From: JAENWH01 sp038248745
GTDB lineage: Bacteria > Bacillota > Clostridia > Peptostreptococcales > Anaerovoracaceae
Length of the DNA: 17,466 nt
Direction of reading: 5' to 3'
NCBI GenBank assembly: GCA_038248745.1
Contig: JBBRXC010000024.1
Coordinates: 1 to 17,466, forward strand
The notes beneath the pieces were generated by a model. It had not been told where the DNA came from, ran no database searches, and saw only the letters and a program-made list of their open reading frames with translations. This document shows positions 1-6,975 of this stretch, one piece after another (within the stretch, counting starts at the first letter, position 1; each line of letters starts with the position of its first letter). The position numbers and the translations under genes are program-made.

Positions 1-118
1 ATCTTGTCATATAATTAATTATTATGAATAGATATTGTATTATTGCCTTTTTTGCTATTTTGTGTTTAAATTTATAATGCTTAAAAATCCAAAAAATAGA
101 AATGGGACCGTCGACCTA

Positions 119-140
119 AAAACAGCATGCATGCTGTTTT
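119..140. repeat. Perfect 22-bp palindrome, possible hairpin or operator
   Basis: Positions 119-129 are the exact reverse complement of 130-140. As RNA it would form a 9-bp stem closed by a TGCA loop and ending in a run of four T on either strand, so it could be a weak bidirectional terminator for a gene beyond the left edge; as DNA it could be a dimeric regulator site. The sequence alone does not decide. The rest of 1-222 holds AT-rich DNA, a tRNA-like fragment and the terminator listed separately; I see no convincing gene there. Confidence 0.5.
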
Positions 141-158
141 CTAACGCCCGACGCCCTT

Positions 159-175
159 TCGGGTTCGATTCCCTA
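159..175 (+). other. tRNA T-arm-like fragment (no complete tRNA)
   Basis: The segment has the GGG-TTCGATT-CCC form of a tRNA T-arm and shares 14 identical bases (161-174) with the T-arm of the tRNA-Gly on the other strand (235-248). I could not find a matching acceptor stem, D-arm or seven-base anticodon loop upstream, so no functional tRNA is called. It may be the remnant of a second tRNA that once converged on the same terminator, or the trace of a tRNA-associated integration. Chance resemblance is possible because the motif is short. Confidence 0.3.
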
Positions 176-186
176 CTTGATTTATT

Positions 187-225
187 CCAAAGAAAAAGCA
201 CTCACGAAGAGTGCTTTTTCTTTGG
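187..225. terminator. Bidirectional intrinsic terminator after tRNA-Gly
   Basis: A perfect 17-bp inverted repeat (187-203 with 209-225) with a five-base loop. The inner GCACTC/GAGTGC core is followed by TTTTTCTTT on both strands, so it can stop transcription from either side. On the minus strand it immediately follows the tRNA, and the encoded CCA end (223-225) forms the base of the hairpin. tRNA end processing and the terminator hairpin therefore share bases. Confidence 0.85.
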
Positions 226-296
226 AGCGGATGAAGGGAATCGAACCCTCGCTACCAGCTTGGGAAGCTGAAGTTCTGCCATTGAACTACATCCGC
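223..296 (-). tRNA. tRNA-Gly (anticodon CCC), CCA encoded
   Basis: Read on the minus strand the gene folds into a complete 74-base cloverleaf. It has a 7-bp acceptor stem (GCGGATG/CATCCGC), a 4-bp D stem (GTTC/GAAC), an anticodon stem TCAGC/GCTGG around the loop TTCCCAA, a four-base variable loop, a T-arm with TTCGATT, discriminator T and an encoded CCA. The anticodon CCC (complement at 262-264) reads the glycine codon GGG, and a U at position 73 is usual for bacterial tRNA-Gly. It is transcribed alone, from the promoter at 332-360 to the terminator at 187-225. No second tRNA is visible beside it apart from the fragment at 159-175. Confidence 0.95.
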
Positions 297-331
297 ATAT
301 AAAGGCGCAGTGATTGAAACCTGCAATGTTT

Positions 332-360
332 ATTTTAACTTATATAGCGATAAAAATCAA
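332..360 (-). promoter_or_regulatory. Sigma-A type promoter for tRNA-Gly
   Basis: On the minus strand TTGATT (355-360) is separated by exactly 17 bases from TAAAAT (332-337). This places the transcript start near 325 and leaves a leader of about 29 bases before the mature tRNA. Spacing and both hexamers are close to the housekeeping consensus. Confidence 0.65.
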
Positions 361-439
361 GCACTTTCTTCATCACTTTCCATTAATTTCAATCACTTTG
401 CCTTCTTAATAATTAAACAATTATTCCTGTACCAAACAA

Positions 440-802
440 CTACATCTGTTCCACAAATTGAATTTCATAGCCGTCTGGGTCATGAACAAAAAAGAATTTT
501 ACATAAGGATTTGGCTTTTGGATCTCCTTTGTCACGTCGATTCCCTTTTCTTTTACCATTTTCATGGTATCGTCTAAAGAATCCACCTTAAATCCCATTG
601 AAATCCCCTTACCTCTATGGGCTTCTTTTATTTCTTTATTACTTATAAGCTCTATCTGTGTATCTCCGTCTCCTAAAAAAGCTAGCTCAATTCCAGGACC
701 AGCTACATGTCTCTGATTTAATTTCAAACCGATTATTTCCTGATAAAATGCCACCGATAGATCCATATCTGTAACCTTTAAGGTTGTCCATAAGTATTTC
801 AT
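440..802 (-). CDS. VOC / glyoxalase-fold protein, metal site degraded
   Basis: A 120-residue protein of the vicinal oxygen chelate superfamily, recognisable by the two beta-alpha-beta-beta-beta halves and the C-terminal DPDGYEIQF signature. Aligned by eye with E. coli glyoxalase I (ligands H5, E56, H74, E122), only the second ligand is kept (E51). The others are W5, S68 and Q115. It is therefore unlikely to be a working methylglyoxal-detoxifying lyase; a metal-free binding role or another VOC chemistry is more plausible. The length is normal for a single-domain VOC protein. The ATG at 802 follows a GGAGGG ribosome binding site. It is separated from the upstream stn operon by a terminator and has its own candidate promoter, so it is probably a single-gene unit. 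Substrate unknown. Confidence 0.85.
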   Translation of the reverse strand: MKYLWTTLKVTDMDLSVAFYQEIIGLKLNQRHVAGPGIELAFLGDGDTQIELISNKEIKEAHRGKGISMGFKVDSLDDTMKMVKEKGIDVTKEIQKPNPYVKFFFVHDPDGYEIQFVEQM

Positions 803-844
803 ACGCGCCCTCCAATTTCTAATTGAATATATAGTTATTGAGTA

Positions 845-873
845 ATTATATATTAGATTTACCTAGTAGTCAC
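845..873 (-). promoter_or_regulatory. Candidate promoter for the VOC gene
   Basis: On the minus strand GTGACT (868-873) lies 17 bases upstream of a perfect TATAAT (845-850), giving a start near 838 and a leader of about 35 bases. The -35 box matches TTGACA at only four positions, so the assignment rests mainly on the -10 box and the spacing. Confidence 0.5.
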
Positions 874-905
874 TAAAATAAAATAGTTCTTTTTTGTATA
901 TCGCT

Positions 906-947
906 AAAAAACTAAATGAGGCACCTTCCGGCGCCTTATTTAGTTTT
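906..947 (-). terminator. Intrinsic terminator of the stn operon
   Basis: A long hairpin with arms 908-925 and 930-947 and a four-base loop. On the minus strand it has one mismatch and one G-U pair, a GGCGCC-rich top and a run of six T after the stem (complement of 906-911). It lies about 70 bases past the stop of the large stn subunit and before the VOC promoter, so it closes the transhydrogenase operon. Confidence 0.85.
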
Positions 948-980
948 AAAGATTATCTTATATTTTAAAGATTCTCTTAT
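944..980. repeat. Short tandem direct repeat, 2 x 18 bp
   Basis: TTTTAAAGATTATCTTAT (944-961) is repeated with one change at 963-980, a period of 19 bases. It lies between the stnC stop codon and the terminator hairpin, so it would be in the 3' untranslated part of the operon. Its AT-rich content makes replication slippage a sufficient explanation; no function is implied. Confidence 0.6.
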
Positions 981-1014
981 GTATTAATTTTTTACTCTTT
1001 TTTAGTGATATTTA

Positions 1015-4000
1015 TTATATTTTTACTGGTTTTGGCAGTCTTGCATCGATCACATTCATTAGATTATCGGTTGATTTTAATGGAGATATCAAATCGCCGG
1101 TTTTAACAACCACAAACTTCGGATTCACCGGTTTAAGGACTCCTCCTAAAACTTCTCCAATTTCTGCATATTTGTATCTTGGAACAAGATCATCCATTTC
1201 TTTTGAAATATCAAACGGTTCATCAAATCCAAAATCGACTTCAAACACATGAGCTATTTCTGCTGCTACTTCCCAGTTGGAAAGATCAACGTCTTCATTA
1301 TAGGCCTGTTCAACTGCCTGCATTCTTCTTTCAGTATTTGTGAACGTACCTTCTGTACTTGCAAATGAAGTACCTGGTATGATGACGTCAGCATTGGCAG
1401 CCGTGTTTGTCATATGTGTATCGCTTACCATTAAGAACTCTAGCTTGCTGGTATCATAACTGATATCTTCCCCAAATACTAGAAGTGCTTTCACACCTTC
1501 CATGGCTTCAGCACCTGCTTTAATTCCCAGGTCAATCAGACCTTGTGAATTGTTTTTAGCCTTTACTTGAAGAATACCATCTCTTGGTTTTCCAATATGC
1601 CCTGAAAGAAGTGCTATATCAGCAATCAACGTTGCCGCGTCTGTTGTCACTAAATTCTGTTGGAATACGATCATCGCTTTTTTTGCACCGACATAAAGAT
1701 CAGCGATTTCAGTTGCTTCCTGACTGACTTTAACACTCTTCAAGTTGGCTGCAAATTCTTCAAATCCCTCAATATCCGAAGTTTCTCCTTTATCAAGAAT
1801 GGCTTTGGCTATTTCCTGTAATATTGAAAGCTTATTCTTCGTTTGAATAACCTTATGTGCAAAGGTCATTGTTGTTTCATAGCCAACAGGATTTAGTAGA
1901 ATTACTTTAGCCCCATTTTTCGCTGCTAGTCTTAGTTTCAACATAATAACCGGGTTATTGGTAGTATTAAATCCTGCAACCAGAATGACCTCCGTAGACA
2001 ATAATTCATCTATGGTATTTGGTGAAGCATCTGTCCCTAAAACTTTCTCAAGTCCGCTTTCTCTGTTATTGAAACAAAGTGTCTTCGCGCCCATAGCCTT
2101 GGCCATCTTTTTAATTGCATAGGCTTCTTCATTGGTATATCTGTCTGAAATGGATACTGCAACAGCATCTTTCCCATAGACAGACGCGATGGACTGCGCT
2201 TTTTTCCCAGTCATCATTAATACTTCATGGTAATCTGTTTCTCTAAAACCTTCCTCATCCTTCATCATAGGAGAGATTAGTTTGTCTTCTAGTTCAGCAC
2301 AATCAAAACCAAATTTACCCTTGCCACATCCTAAGCCTTTGTTTACAACACCAAACTGATCCGGATTACACTTAATCAACATGTCGTTATGTGTTTCAAG
2401 AAGCAGTGAACAACCTACAGAACAATAGGAACATGTTGTCTCAGTAATGTCGGTTTCAAGTGGAACGGATTTTTCTATGGTGAGTCGTTCCTGAAGAGCG
2501 CCTACTGGACAAGCACTGACGCACTGACCACAAGACACACACCCTGATTCAACCAACGGCTTATCAAGTGTTGGCCTGACAACAGTGTCAAATCCTCTGT
2601 CAACAAGGCCAAGAGCGCCAATTCCCATCACTTCATCACATATTCTAACGCATAATCCACAAAGGATACATTTATTTGGGTCTCTTACGATGAATGGATG
2701 ATTGTCTTCAAATTCAATTTCGTTTTTATCTCCCGAAAATCTCTCAGGTTTCACATCATACTCATTGGCTAATTCAACAAGCTTACATTCAAAAAAGTCT
2801 TTGCAGCCGCACTCTAAGCATCTTGAAGCTTCCGCAATTGCCTGCTCTTCATCATAACCATAGACAACTTCAGCAAAATTATCTTTTCTCTCTCCAGGAT
2901 GAAGATGTTCCATATCCGGCCTACATAATATTTCTCTATCTTCGAAAGTCTTTTCCGTTATGTCATCTCTTTCAACAACATATGGCTTTTTGTATTGAAT
3001 GACCTCACCGTTCAGATAGGCGTCAATTATTTTAGATAACTTTTTAGCATCAGCAATCGCTTCAATTGCAATGGATATTTTATCATTTCCACAATCTCCA
3101 CCAGCAAATACCCCTGGTATATTGGTCATGAATGTATCCACGTCATAAGCAATACCTTTTTTTCTAGTTTTGTCTATGGTTTCAAACCCAAGTGGATCAA
3201 CGGCCTGTCCAATTGCTAGAATAGCCGTATCAATATCTATGGTCTCCGTTTTACCTTCTACCGGTTTAGGTGCTCTTCTTCCGGATGCATCCGGTTCTCC
3301 CAATTCCATTACCTGAAGAATAACCTGCTTAATGCGGCCATCCTTTCCAGCTATAAATTCAATAGGATTTGTAAGATTTTTAAAGATAACACCTTCTTCA
3401 TCCGCTTCAACAATTTCCACCTGATCTGCTGGCATTTCATCTTTTGTTCTTCTGTAAATATTGTAAACTTTTTTAGCGCCAAGCCTTACAGCAGTTCTAC
3501 AGGCATCCATTGCAGTGTTTCCGCCGCCAACAATTGCCACATTTTCACCTAATTTGATTTCTTCATTTCTAACTACTTTTCTTAAAAAATCAATCCCGCC
3601 GATGACGCCTGGAAGATCTTCTCCCTTACAGCCTACACCTGTTGATACCCATGCGCCAATTCCCAGAACAACGGCATCATATTCATTACGAATGGTTTCA
3701 AACGGAATATCTACACCAATTTTTGTGTTTGGGATTATTTCAACGCCCATTTTTTCAATCAGGAATATTTCTTCATCCACAATTTCCTTTGGCAGTCTGT
3801 ATTCCGGAATGCCGTATCTCAGCATACCTCCTAGTTTAGGCATCGCTTCAAAAATTGTAATATCATGTCCTCTTTGTCTTAAAAAGTACGCTGCAGAAAG
3901 TCCTAATGGTCCACCACCGATCACAGCAACATGCTTCCCTGTGGAGGGTGCAACATCAGGCATAAATGGATCTCCTGAGAACATATCCTGGTCAGCAGCA

Positions 4001-4515
4001 AATCTTTTCAGCCATTGTATTGAAATAGGTTCATCGATCAGTTGTCTTCTACATTCTCCTTCACAAGGATGTGGGCAAACTCTGCCAATAGATCCGGGAA
4101 GCGGTATATTTTCTCTAATCAGTTCAATGGCGGCTTCGAATTCACCATTTGCAATAAGTCCTGCATATCCCTGGCAATCCGTTTCCCCTGGGCATGCAAG
4201 TGTGCAGGGAGGCCTACAGTCTCCCACGTGATTTGATAGAAGTAATTCGAGATTTGTTTTTCTTGATTCCCTAACTCTATCTGTATTGGTAAATATAACC
4301 ATATTAGGTGATATTTCTGTCGCACAGGCTTTTACAAGTTTTGGATTTCCTTCTTGCTCACAAACACAAATGCCACAAGCCCCATATATTTCAGTTCTAT
4401 CATCATAGCAAAGTGTTGGTATGAATATATCGTTTTCTATTGCAACTTCCAAGATCGTTTGACCTGGAAGGCCTGACACTTCTTTCCCATCTATGTTTAA
4501 TCTAAATTGTTTCAT
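1015..4515 (-). CDS. stnC: Stn-type transhydrogenase large subunit StnC (NuoG-like / GltD-like fusion)
   Basis: A 1166-residue soluble redox fusion. Order: plant-type [2Fe-2S] domain (C36, C47, C50, C64); a His/Cys Fe-S region (H96, C100, C104, C108, C114) merging into the GltD/NfnB N-terminal cluster domain (C147, C151, C155); an FAD/NADPH reductase at about 194-500 with GGGPLG at 200, GGGNTA at 330, the pair R355-R356 that suggests NADPH, and a GVFAGGD FAD motif; an extra Cys motif (C566, C569, C571, C577); two [4Fe-4S] ferredoxin motifs (C616-C626, C659-C669); and a formate-dehydrogenase-like domain from about 688 with C695, C698, C702, C730. That last domain lacks the catalytic Sec/Cys-His pair and the C-terminal molybdopterin cap, so it is probably structural. 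No hydrogenase H-cluster motifs occur. In the Stn family this subunit passes electrons to or from NADP, while bifurcation takes place in the two partner subunits. The ribosome binding site overlaps the stop of stnB, 17 bases upstream. Confidence 0.88.
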   Translation of the reverse strand: MKQFRLNIDGKEVSGLPGQTILEVAIENDIFIPTLCYDDRTEIYGACGICVCEQEGNPKLVKACATEISPNMVIFTNTDRVRESRKTNLELLLSNHVGDCRPPCTLACPGETDCQGYAGLIANGEFEAAIELIRENIPLPGSIGRVCPHPCEGECRRQLIDEPISIQWLKRFAADQDMFSGDPFMPDVAPSTGKHVAVIGGGPLGLSAAYFLRQRGHDITIFEAMPKLGGMLRYGIPEYRLPKEIVDEEIFLIEKMGVEIIPNTKIGVDIPFETIRNEYDAVVLGIGAWVSTGVGCKGEDLPGVIGGIDFLRKVVRNEEIKLGENVAIVGGGNTAMDACRTAVRLGAKKVYNIYRRTKDEMPADQVEIVEADEEGVIFKNLTNPIEFIAGKDGRIKQVILQVMELGEPDASGRRAPKPVEGKTETIDIDTAILAIGQAVDPLGFETIDKTRKKGIAYDVDTFMTNIPGVFAGGDCGNDKISIAIEAIADAKKLSKIIDAYLNGEVIQYKKPYVVERDDITEKTFEDREILCRPDMEHLHPGERKDNFAEVVYGYDEEQAIAEASRCLECGCKDFFECKLVELANEYDVKPERFSGDKNEIEFEDNHPFIVRDPNKCILCGLCVRICDEVMGIGALGLVDRGFDTVVRPTLDKPLVESGCVSCGQCVSACPVGALQERLTIEKSVPLETDITETTCSYCSVGCSLLLETHNDMLIKCNPDQFGVVNKGLGCGKGKFGFDCAELEDKLISPMMKDEEGFRETDYHEVLMMTGKKAQSIASVYGKDAVAVSISDRYTNEEAYAIKKMAKAMGAKTLCFNNRESGLEKVLGTDASPNTIDELLSTEVILVAGFNTTNNPVIMLKLRLAAKNGAKVILLNPVGYETTMTFAHKVIQTKNKLSILQEIAKAILDKGETSDIEGFEEFAANLKSVKVSQEATEIADLYVGAKKAMIVFQQNLVTTDAATLIADIALLSGHIGKPRDGILQVKAKNNSQGLIDLGIKAGAEAMEGVKALLVFGEDISYDTSKLEFLMVSDTHMTNTAANADVIIPGTSFASTEGTFTNTERRMQAVEQAYNEDVDLSNWEVAAEIAHVFEVDFGFDEPFDISKEMDDLVPRYKYAEIGEVLGGVLKPVNPKFVVVKTGDLISPLKSTDNLMNVIDARLPKPVKI

Positions 4516-4532
4516 CGTTTCACCCTCCCTCC

Positions 4533-6284
4533 TTAATATCTGTCTATAGCGCTAAATTTGCAAGTTTCTTCGCATTTACCGCATTGTATACATAGATCAT
4601 GATCTATCACATGTTTTTCTTTTACTTTTCCTTTTATGGCGTCGACCGGGCATTTTTTTGCGCAAAGAGTACATCCAATACATTTATCATTGATTGTAAA
4701 TGTAAGAAGTGCTTTACAAGCTCTGGCCGTACATTTTTTATTATAGATATGATCTTCATATTCATTTCTGAAATATTTAATAGTTGTAAGAACAGGATTT
4801 GGCGCCGTTTGGCCCAGTCCACACATAGAACCGTCTTTAATCTTATAAGCCAACTCTTGAAGAAGCTCAATGTCTCCATCTTTGCCGTTTCCTGCTGTTA
4901 TTCTTTCTAAAATTTCAAGCATTCTCTTTGTTCCCACTCTACAGTAGTTACATTTTCCACAGGACTCTTTTCTGGTAAAATCAAGGAAATATCTTGCCAT
5001 GTCAACCATACAGGTATCTTCATCCATGACAATCATTCCACCTGAACCCACAATCGCTCCTGTTTTATTGATGTTTTCGTAATCTACAGGTGTATCAATA
5101 AGCGCTGCTGGAATACATCCGCCAGATGGACCTCCCATTTGAACAGCTTTAAAAGCTTTATCGTTCTTAATGCCATCACCTATTCCGTATATTACTTCTC
5201 TAAGTGGAAGTCCCATAGGAACTTCTACAAGTCCACCTTTTTTGATTTTTCCGGCAAGCGCAAATACCTTCGTTCCCTTGCTTAATTTTGTTCCCATTGC
5301 ACCAAATGCTTTGCCACCATTCATAATAATCCATGTGACATTGCCAAAAGTTTCAACATTGTTTATATTTGTAGGTTTCTGCCAATAACCTTTCTGTGCT
5401 GGGAAAGGCGGCTTTAATCTTGGCATTCCTCTTTCACCTTCTAAAGACGCAATTAATGCTGTTTCTTCGCCGCAGACAAATGCTCCTGCGCCGGCCTTTA
5501 TTCTTAGATCGAAACTAAAATCTGATCCAAACAGATTTTTACCAAGAAATCCTCTTTCTCTTGCCTGATCCATGGCAATTTCAAGCCTGTGTATCGCAAG
5601 AGGGTACTCTGCTCTGACATAGATGATTCCTTCAGACGCACCCATAGCATATGCCCCGATAGCCATTCCTTCAATCAACGAGTGAGGGTCTCCTTCCAGA
5701 ACACTTCTGTCCATAAATGCTCCTGGATCTCCCTCATCTGCATTACATACCATATATTTTGGGGTTTCATGGCTCTTTCTCGCTGCATCCCACTTAAACC
5801 AAGTAGGGAATCCAGCTCCCCCTCTTCCTCTTAATCCAGATATTTTTATTTCCTCGATTACTTCTTCTGGTGTCATTGATGTAATCACCTTTTTGGTCGC
5901 TTCATAACCGCCAATGGCAAGGTACTCGTCGATAATTTCAGGATTGATGATTCCGCAGTTTCTAAGTACGATTCTGGTCTGTTTGCCAACAAACGTATCA
6001 TCCTTTTCCGAGATTTGATAATCATCTACTACTTTTCCATTGATGATATGATGTTCCATAATCTCAGTAACCTTAGCAGGTAATACTTTTGTATATCTTG
6101 TCATCTTTCCATCATCATCATATACATCTACAATTGGTTCCAAAAAGCAGGTACCAACACATCCAGTTAAAGAAACCGTAACGTTCTTTATTTTTCTGTC
6201 TTTAATTTGCTTTTCAAATTCTGTAGCCGTTTTTTTAGACCCTGTAGCTATTCCGCAGCTACCTTCTCCAACAACAATTCTCAT
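4533..6284 (-). CDS. stnB: Stn-type transhydrogenase subunit StnB (NuoF/HydB-like flavoprotein)
   Basis: A 583-residue NuoF/HydB-family subunit, expected to hold the FMN where NADH is oxidised and electrons are bifurcated. An N-terminal thioredoxin-like domain (about 1-90) shows C10, C42 and C46. The core has the NADH/FMN glycine motif LRGRGGAGFP (151-160), NADEGDPGAF (181-190), and the [4Fe-4S] site C442-x2-C445-x2-C448 with C488. The tail carries H512, C518 and C523, which by analogy with HydB may bind zinc, and a double [4Fe-4S] ferredoxin (C535, C538, C541, C545; C565, C568, C571, C575), the likely ferredoxin docking end. The length and layout fit HydB of bifurcating hydrogenases rather than the shorter NuoF of complex I. 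The start at 6284 lies 10 bases after the stnA stop, with an AGGTGA ribosome binding site. Without StnC beside it, it would be called HydB. Confidence 0.88.
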   Translation of the reverse strand: MRIVVGEGSCGIATGSKKTATEFEKQIKDRKIKNVTVSLTGCVGTCFLEPIVDVYDDDGKMTRYTKVLPAKVTEIMEHHIINGKVVDDYQISEKDDTFVGKQTRIVLRNCGIINPEIIDEYLAIGGYEATKKVITSMTPEEVIEEIKISGLRGRGGAGFPTWFKWDAARKSHETPKYMVCNADEGDPGAFMDRSVLEGDPHSLIEGMAIGAYAMGASEGIIYVRAEYPLAIHRLEIAMDQARERGFLGKNLFGSDFSFDLRIKAGAGAFVCGEETALIASLEGERGMPRLKPPFPAQKGYWQKPTNINNVETFGNVTWIIMNGGKAFGAMGTKLSKGTKVFALAGKIKKGGLVEVPMGLPLREVIYGIGDGIKNDKAFKAVQMGGPSGGCIPAALIDTPVDYENINKTGAIVGSGGMIVMDEDTCMVDMARYFLDFTRKESCGKCNYCRVGTKRMLEILERITAGNGKDGDIELLQELAYKIKDGSMCGLGQTAPNPVLTTIKYFRNEYEDHIYNKKCTARACKALLTFTINDKCIGCTLCAKKCPVDAIKGKVKEKHVIDHDLCIQCGKCEETCKFSAIDRY

Positions 6285-6294
6285 ATACTGTCAC

Positions 6295-6795
6295 CTATCC
6301 CCTTCCCTTTATTTCGTCCAGCGCTGCCTTCGCAGATTCTTTTGTTAAATTCCCGTAGGTTTCATCTCCATCAGAATTTTTCACCATCATTACTGGAGCA
6401 AGGGAGCAACATCCCAGGCAAGCAACGTTATTCAAGGTAAAAATACCATCTTCCGTTGTTTCTCCATCTTTAATGTTTAAATGCTCACATACCGATTCTT
6501 CAATAAGTTTTGACCCATTTACATGGCAGGCCGTTCCTTGACAAAGCATGATTAAATTTTTACCAATAGGCTTCAATCTGAATTGAGTATAAAATGTGGC
6601 AACACCATATATTTTTGCAGGTTTTATACCAGTTTTTATAGCAATATAATTTATTGCATCCAGGGATAAATATCCATAAATATCTTGCGTCTTCTGTAAA
6701 ATAGAAATAAGGCTGCCTTTAACCTTCCCATATTTTTCCAGCACAGGTCCTAATTCTTCAAAGCTTCCTGAAGAGCCTTTAGGTTGATCAGTCAT
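6295..6795 (-). CDS. stnA: Stn-type transhydrogenase subunit StnA (NuoE/HydC-like)
   Basis: A 166-residue NuoE/HydC-family protein: an N-terminal helical bundle followed by a thioredoxin-like fold with one [2Fe-2S] cluster. The ligand pattern is visible as C85-x4-C90 and C126-x3-C130, with the family signature IYGVATFYTQF at 62-72. With the NuoF-like partner it forms the bifurcating module, its cluster taking electrons from the FMN. It is the first gene of the operon: the ATG at 6795 has a strong AGGAGGA ribosome binding site seven bases upstream and a promoter at 6849-6877. The length is normal for the family. The naming follows the Sporomusa ovata StnABC order (HydC-like, HydB-like, fusion), inferred from family knowledge and gene context. 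Confidence 0.88.
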   Translation of the reverse strand: MTDQPKGSSGSFEELGPVLEKYGKVKGSLISILQKTQDIYGYLSLDAINYIAIKTGIKPAKIYGVATFYTQFRLKPIGKNLIMLCQGTACHVNGSKLIEESVCEHLNIKDGETTEDGIFTLNNVACLGCCSLAPVMMVKNSDGDETYGNLTKESAKAALDEIKGRG

Positions 6796-6848
6796 AATGT
6801 TCCTCCTAAGTATTTAAATTATACTTTAATATAAGCGTATACTCGTTG

Positions 6849-6877
6849 ATTATAACAAAATAACATAAAAAAAGCAA
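6849..6877 (-). promoter_or_regulatory. Promoter of the stnABC operon
   Basis: On the minus strand TTGCTT (6872-6877) is followed after exactly 17 bases by a perfect TATAAT (6849-6854), giving a start near 6842 and a leader of about 47 bases. A second TATAAT at 6818-6823 lacks a good -35 box and is the weaker choice. I see no clear operator or riboswitch in the leader. Confidence 0.6.
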
Positions 6878-6890
6878 CGACAAAAATTGC
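6867..6890 (-). terminator. Weak possible terminator after the EamA gene
   Basis: On the minus strand a 4-bp stem GCAA/TTGC with a nine-base loop (6874-6890) is followed by seven T (complement of 6867-6873). The stem is short, and it overlaps the -35 box of the stn promoter. Partial termination with some read-through into stnABC is as likely as a clean stop. Confidence 0.25.
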
Positions 6891-6975
6891 CTTTGCATGT
6901 GTATTTTTCAAGTTATTTATCAAAAATTAATCAGAAAATTCAAACTAATATTTCTATTTATTTTATCGGATAATT

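Noticed and set aside
108..186. A complete tRNA on the plus strand
   Set aside because: The T-arm motif is good, but no acceptor stem pairs with CTTGATT, the palindrome at 119-140 cannot give a seven-base anticodon loop, and the spacing to the possible CCA at 187-189 is three bases too long.
35..271. 78-codon open frame at the left end
   Set aside because: It runs through the palindrome, the terminator and the antisense of tRNA-Gly, and has no credible ribosome binding site.
408..425. AT-only inverted repeat downstream of the VOC gene as a terminator
   Set aside because: The 7-bp stem contains no G or C and is not followed by a T run on the minus strand.
3515..4231. Long open frame (238 codons) on the plus strand
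   Set aside because: It lies fully antisense to the well-supported stnC, is rich in Ser/Pro/Ile as expected of a shadow frame, has no recognisable domain and no good ribosome binding site.
1015..4515. Reading the large subunit as an iron-only hydrogenase HydA or as a working formate dehydrogenase
   Set aside because: The H-cluster cysteine motifs are absent, the Sec/Cys-His catalytic pair is absent, and the GltD-like NADPH module points to a transhydrogenase.
4533..6795. Assignment as complex I NuoEF
   Set aside because: No membrane Nuo subunits are nearby; the NuoF-like protein carries an extra N-terminal domain and a C-terminal double ferredoxin, as in bifurcating HydB-type proteins.
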